DNA of 44,499 bases from the NCBI RefSeq assembly GCF_010367435.1, contig NZ_WJWY01000017.1:1-44499 (forward strand), in the 5' to 3' direction. The translations under genes were made by a program, and so were the position numbers. This DNA comes from Fusobacterium sp. IOR10. Its GTDB lineage: Bacteria; Fusobacteriota; Fusobacteriia; Fusobacteriales; Fusobacteriaceae. The notes beneath the pieces are model-generated. The model ran no database searches, was not told the origin of the DNA, and saw only the letters and a list, made by a program, of their open reading frames with translations. Positions within the stretch are counted from its first letter, which is position 1, and the number at the start of each line of letters is the position of its first letter. This document shows positions 41,145-44,499 of this stretch, one piece after another.

Positions 41145-42191
41145 ATGAAGAGAGAATTAGCACTAGATTTTGCTAGAGTAACAGAAGCAGCAGCTTTAGC
41201 CGCTCAAAAATGGGTTGGAAGAGGGGATAAAAATTTAGCTGATGATGCAGCTGTCCAAGCTATGAGAAATGTTTTAAACAGATTGAAAATCGATGGGGAA
41301 ATAGTTATAGGTGAAGGGGAAATTGATGAAGCTCCTATGCTATACATTGGTGAAAAAGTAGGTTTAAAATATAATTCAAAAAAAATAGAAGAATTTAGAG
41401 ATGTTGACTTAGAACCAGTTGATATTGCTGTTGACCCTATTGAAGGAACTAGAATGACTGCTCTTGGACAACCAAATGCTGTTGCAGTACTTGCTGCAGC
41501 TCAAAAGGGACATTTCCTAAAAGCTCCAGATATGTACATGGAAAAAATAGTTGTTGGACCTGATGCAAAGGGGTGTATTGATATTGATGACTCTCTAGAA
41601 AATAATATTAGAAACGTAGCAAAGGCTCTTGGAAAAAATATAGAAGATTTAATGATAGCTGTTTTGGAAAAACCTAGACACAAAAAAATTATAGAAAGAA
41701 TCAGAGATTTAGGGGCTAAAATGTATGTTTTCCCTGATGGAGACGTGGCAACTTCAATTTTAACTTGTATGGTTGATTCTGATGTTGATATGATGTATGG
41801 TATAGGAGGAGCTCCTGAAGGTGTAGTATCAGCTGCTGTTATAAGAGCTTTAGGTGGAGACATGCAAGCTAAACTTATCCTAAGAAGCGACGTTAAAGGT
41901 TCTGATGACAAGAATGATAAAATATCTGAAGATGAACTTAGAAGATGTACTGAAGCTGGAGTTGAAGTTAATAAAAAATTAATTTTAGAAGAACTTGTAA
42001 GTACTGATAAAATTGTTTTCTCTGGAACTGGAATTACTGATGGAGATTTATTAACTGGTGTAAAAAGAAAAGGAAATATTGCTAGAACTCAAACTTTATT
42101 AGTTAGAGGAAGCAGTAAAACTATAAGATATATCAACTCTATACATAACATTGAATTTAAAGATGAACATTTACAAGCGATTATAAAATAA
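41145..42191 (+). CDS. glpX: Fructose-1,6-bisphosphatase class II
   Basis: A 348-residue class II FBPase, a metal-dependent phosphatase for gluconeogenesis. It starts LALDFARVTEAAALAAQKWVG, followed by GEIVIGEGEIDEAPMLYIGE and the metal/phosphate site VDPIEGTRMTALGQPNA. Later: VFPDGDVATSILTCM, GIGGAPEGVVSAAVIRALGG and SGTGITDGDLLTGVK. All metal-binding acidic residues seem in place. AAGGAGG ribosome site, 21 bases after the FtsB-like gene. It would be needed when growing on pyruvate or amino acids. Confidence 0.97.
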   Translation: MKRELALDFARVTEAAALAAQKWVGRGDKNLADDAAVQAMRNVLNRLKIDGEIVIGEGEIDEAPMLYIGEKVGLKYNSKKIEEFRDVDLEPVDIAVDPIEGTRMTALGQPNAVAVLAAAQKGHFLKAPDMYMEKIVVGPDAKGCIDIDDSLENNIRNVAKALGKNIEDLMIAVLEKPRHKKIIERIRDLGAKMYVFPDGDVATSILTCMVDSDVDMMYGIGGAPEGVVSAAVIRALGGDMQAKLILRSDVKGSDDKNDKISEDELRRCTEAGVEVNKKLILEELVSTDKIVFSGTGITDGDLLTGVKRKGNIARTQTLLVRGSSKTIRYINSIHNIEFKDEHLQAIIK

Positions 42192-42211
42192 AAATTTTAG
42201 GAGGGTATTCT

Positions 42212-42706
42212 ATGTTATTTTATGAGGAACTAATAAAAAAAATTGATGGAAATATTGAAGCTCAAGGAAGAGAAAGATTTTTTCTTGAAGCAAACAAAAC
42301 CTTAATTTGGCTAGGAACTGGAATACCATTTTTTATTATAGGTTTAATAGAATTATATATTTCTACTTTAAGTGAAACACCATCTACAAAAAATATGATT
42401 TTTGGAATAGTCCTATTATTTATAGGATTTAGACATATTAAAATGTATTTTAGTTATCATATAATATTGGATTTTAATAAAAATTCCCTAATTAGCAAAG
42501 GAATAAATGTATCCTTTTCAAATATAAAATCTTGTACTTTAAAAGAGCAATCTCTAGGTAAAAGAAATAGATTGCAAACAGTTTTAGATATTATTACAAA
42601 GGATAAAAAACAAATTATAATCCCATTAATGATGACTAAAAAAGTGAAATTTTTAAATTTACTAAAATCAAAATTAGGAAAATCTTTTGTAATTAAAGAA
42701 AGATAA
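42212..42706 (+). CDS. Two-helix membrane protein of unknown function
   Basis: A 164-residue protein not recognised. Two membrane segments are at about 30-50 (LIWLGTGIPFFIIGLIELYI) and 62-78 (IFGIVLLFIGFRHIKMYF). After it, a mainly beta-like region (HIILDFNKNSLISKGINVSF and LDIITKDKKQIIIPL) suggests a bacterial PH-like domain facing the cytoplasm, but that is inference. Good AGGAGGG ribosome site; 21 bases after glpX, and 10 bases before the MBL-fold gene, so in the same operon. Confidence 0.65.
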   Translation: MLFYEELIKKIDGNIEAQGRERFFLEANKTLIWLGTGIPFFIIGLIELYISTLSETPSTKNMIFGIVLLFIGFRHIKMYFSYHIILDFNKNSLISKGINVSFSNIKSCTLKEQSLGKRNRLQTVLDIITKDKKQIIIPLMMTKKVKFLNLLKSKLGKSFVIKER

Positions 42707-42716
42707 GGGAGTGACT

Positions 42717-43550
42717 ATGAGTATAACAATAACTATCATTATAGAAAATGAGAAAAAAATAAATTCTAATTTAGATAATGAGTTTGGATTATCATTATAC
42801 ATAGATGATGGAGAAATTCAACTTCTTTTGGATACTGGACAAACTGGTCTTTTCTTAAAAAATGCAGAAAAATTAAATGTTAATTTAAAGGATCTAAAAA
42901 CTGTGGTTCTTAGTCACAGTCATTTTGATCATACTGGAGGATTAAAATCATTAATTGAAACAGTTAATAAAGATTTTAATCTATATATTAACCCTAATTT
43001 TTTCAAAGAAAAATATAAACTTGAAAATAATGTTGAAACCTTTATTGGTAATAATTTCAATAAAGAATATTTAATAGAAAATAATATAAATGTTGTGGAA
43101 ATGAAAGAGGATACCTTAAAACTTTCTGAAAAAACAACATTATTTACAAACTTTAAAAATGTTACAAATTTTGAGCCTGATAATGAAAGATATATTTTAA
43201 AAAATAACAATGAAAATATTGTAGATAAAATGGAAGATGAAGTTGCAATAGGTATTGATACTTCAAAGGGATATTTAATTGTTTGCGGATGCTCCCATAT
43301 AGGAATAGGAAACATTGTGGAAAAAATCAAAGAAAAAACTCATAAAAATATTTACGGAATAGTTGGAGGTCTTCATTTATCTAGAGCTAATTTAGATAGA
43401 ATAAATAAAACCATTGATTATTTTAAAGAAAATAATATTAAATTTTTAGGTACATCCCATTGTACTGGAGCAAATTTTATAAATGAATTAAAAAAACAAA
43501 ATTTAAATTATATTTCTAATAACACAGGAAATAAACTTATATTTGATTAG
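42717..43550 (+). CDS. Metallo-beta-lactamase-fold hydrolase
   Basis: A 277-residue MBL-fold enzyme. The metal-binding motif is VVLSHSHFDHTGGLKSL (HxHxDH), after LLLDTGQTGLFLKNAEKL. Further ligands: IVCGCSHIGIGNIVEKI and the end GIVGGLHLS and GTSHCTGANFI, which matches the subgroup related to dihydropterin/ribofuranosyl-aminobenzene-phosphate synthases. The physiological substrate is not known. The ATG at 42717 is preferred over the GTG two codons upstream, which abuts the AAGGGAG ribosome site. Confidence 0.88.
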   Translation: MSITITIIIENEKKINSNLDNEFGLSLYIDDGEIQLLLDTGQTGLFLKNAEKLNVNLKDLKTVVLSHSHFDHTGGLKSLIETVNKDFNLYINPNFFKEKYKLENNVETFIGNNFNKEYLIENNINVVEMKEDTLKLSEKTTLFTNFKNVTNFEPDNERYILKNNNENIVDKMEDEVAIGIDTSKGYLIVCGCSHIGIGNIVEKIKEKTHKNIYGIVGGLHLSRANLDRINKTIDYFKENNIKFLGTSHCTGANFINELKKQNLNYISNNTGNKLIFD

Positions 43551-43559
43551 AGGGAAAAT

Positions 43560-44330
43560 ATGAAAAATGCATTTGAAAAATATAATATTACCATTCCTAA
43601 AATTAATATAACTGATTTTGATTTAGATGATATCTCTAAAATTTTAACCTATAGAATTGGAAAAATTATACCTATAGTTTTAAAAGATTTAGATGAAAAC
43701 ATTAATAGTGGTAATCAATTTAACATCCAAAAGATATCTCTAATATTTAAAGGTAAAAATGACAAAAGAGAAACTCATAAAATGAAAAACTATATTAGTG
43801 AACATTTGGAAAAATACAATGAGGATAATTTTAATTTGGAAATTATTTTGAAAAACATTTTAGAGGATATGATTCATAATATGCTTTATTATAATAAAGA
43901 TACCCTAAGAAAAAATGAATTTTTTAATACTCTAAATAATCTAAATGGAGCTAAATATATTTTCACTGTGGGAGTTATTTGTATTGAAGAATATTTTTTA
44001 GAAAAGTATGGTTATATTAAAAATGGAAAATATTTAGAGCTTGTTCTTAGAGCTAAAAAAGAACTGAGAAAAGAAATAAAACTTATTTACAAAGGATTAA
44101 AGCAAGGAACTTATACTGAAGAGGAAATAAATTCAATGTTTCGAGCTTTAATTAAAACAAGAATAAAAACTTATATGGAAAATGATGACAAACTTGAAGA
44201 GGAAATAGATTTTGAAAAAGATCTTTATAAAATTTGTAATGATGAAAGTTTAGATAAATATATTTACAACATTATAAATAATTCTAGAGCCAAGGCAACT
44301 AGTCAACCTCGTTTATTTTCTCTATCATAA
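43560..44330 (+). CDS. Unknown 256-residue helical protein
   Basis: I do not recognise this protein. It is soluble, Asn/Lys/Glu-rich and predicted mostly helical, with a long charged helix at 160-225 (LVLRAKKELRKEIKLIYKGL, then EINSMFRALIKTRIKTYMEN). No signal peptide, no obvious catalytic motif, and only two Cys residues. It is last in the operon, 9 bases after the MBL-fold gene, and followed by a strong terminator. Ribosome site AGGGAAAA is weak. Possibly a lineage-specific gene. Confidence 0.65.
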   Translation: MKNAFEKYNITIPKINITDFDLDDISKILTYRIGKIIPIVLKDLDENINSGNQFNIQKISLIFKGKNDKRETHKMKNYISEHLEKYNEDNFNLEIILKNILEDMIHNMLYYNKDTLRKNEFFNTLNNLNGAKYIFTVGVICIEEYFLEKYGYIKNGKYLELVLRAKKELRKEIKLIYKGLKQGTYTEEEINSMFRALIKTRIKTYMENDDKLEEEIDFEKDLYKICNDESLDKYIYNIINNSRAKATSQPRLFSLS

Positions 44331-44334
44331 ATAC

Positions 44335-44368
44335 AAAAATCCTTCAGAAATATTTCTGAAGGATTTTT
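44335..44368. terminator. Bidirectional terminator at the end of the PBP-priA operon
   Basis: A long stem (core ATCCTTCAGAAA / TTTCTGAAGGAT) is flanked by A's left and T's right. It lies just beyond the stop of the unknown gene and before the convergent outer-membrane gene. Its half CCTTCAG/CTGAAGG resembles that of the terminator at 46-70. Confidence 0.88.
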
Positions 44369-44372
44369 CTTT

Positions 44373-44499
44373 TTAAAATACACCTACTATATTTATAAAC
44401 CATCCTTGAGAGTCATAATCATCTCTTCTTAAGTCATCATCAAACTTAGAAAAATTATATCCCACTCCTAATCTTAAATTTTCACTTATATATTTTTGA
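44373..44499 (-). CDS. 3' end of an outer-membrane beta-barrel protein gene (partial)
   Basis: On the minus strand an open frame enters from the right edge and ends at TAA (44375-44373). The 41 visible residues include ISENLRLGVGYNFSKFDDDL and the end DYDSQGWFINIVGVF. Alternating hydrophobic residues, the GYNF turn and a terminal aromatic residue are typical of the last two strands of an outer-membrane barrel, and this ..YD..GWF..VV..F ending is common in large OMPs with a C-terminal barrel. The rest lies beyond the window. A final Phe is the usual BamA recognition signal. Confidence 0.75.
   Translation of the reverse strand, partial: QKYISENLRLGVGYNFSKFDDDLRRDDYDSQGWFINIVGVF

Noticed and set aside
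1-44499. CRISPR arrays, tRNA or rRNA genes
   Set aside because: No regularly spaced repeats, and no tRNA or rRNA signatures were noticed by eye on either strand; a covariance search was not possible.

Overview
This AT-rich window (I did not compute GC) comes from an anaerobic, fermentative, double-membraned bacterium, most likely a member of the Fusobacteriota. Supporting evidence: a pyruvate:ferredoxin oxidoreductase with pta and ackA, a class III oxygen-sensitive ribonucleotide reductase, an FplA-like patatin/Omp85 outer-membrane autotransporter, a truncated outer-membrane barrel gene at the right edge, A/T-rich codon use, and strong AGGAGG-type ribosome sites with occasional TTG and GTG starts. 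The genus cannot be fixed from this sequence.

Layout. (1) 1-750: a universal stress protein gene with its own promoter, followed by an IS150-like terminal sequence and a terminator. (2) 750-9510, minus strand: one long aromatic operon in the order DAHP synthase, tyrA, aroB, aroA, aroC, pheA, a fused aroE-aroK, aroQ. It covers all seven shikimate steps plus prephenate dehydratase and dehydrogenase. Upstream lie a near-consensus promoter, a 23-codon leader ORF ending Phe-Ser-Trp-Tyr-Trp-Cys and a strong terminator, the layout of a ribosome-mediated attenuator. (3) 9539-15680, minus: pta, ackA and PFOR, which turn pyruvate into acetate and ATP. (4) 15740-17860: ftsY and, divergently, a small coiled-coil gene with recR. 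(5) 17924-20720: nrdD-nrdG behind two NrdR-box-like sites. (6) 20724-24142: a MATE efflux pump, an NCS2 purine permease under a guanine-class riboswitch, and a small basic protein. (7) 24161-28222: a LytS/LytTR two-component pair divergent from a CstA/BtsT-like transporter with a direct-repeat operator candidate. (8) 28245-30518, minus: monooxygenase-like protein, aldo/keto reductase, glyoxalase I and sirtuin. (9) 30606-35260, plus: a nucleotidyltransferase, a second complete EPSP synthase and the patatin autotransporter. (10) 35265-44368: a Skp-like chaperone gene (minus), then a plus-strand run of class B PBP, priA, def, FtsB-like, glpX, a membrane protein, a metallo-beta-lactamase-fold enzyme and an unknown protein. 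(11) 44373-44499: the 3' end of an outer-membrane protein gene.

How it fits together. Carbon flow around pyruvate recurs: a CstA/BtsT-like importer under a LytS-type sensor, PFOR-Pta-AckA for acetate and ATP, GlpX for gluconeogenesis, and glyoxalase/reductase genes that could clear methylglyoxal. Envelope genes form a second theme (autotransporter, Skp-like chaperone, PBP, FtsB-like protein). The regulatory DNA is the most informative part: the aromatic leader peptide, NrdR boxes, a purine riboswitch whose downstream sequence can pair with the Shine-Dalgarno site, and the operator candidate upstream of cstA. I saw no tRNA, rRNA, CRISPR array or complete insertion sequence.
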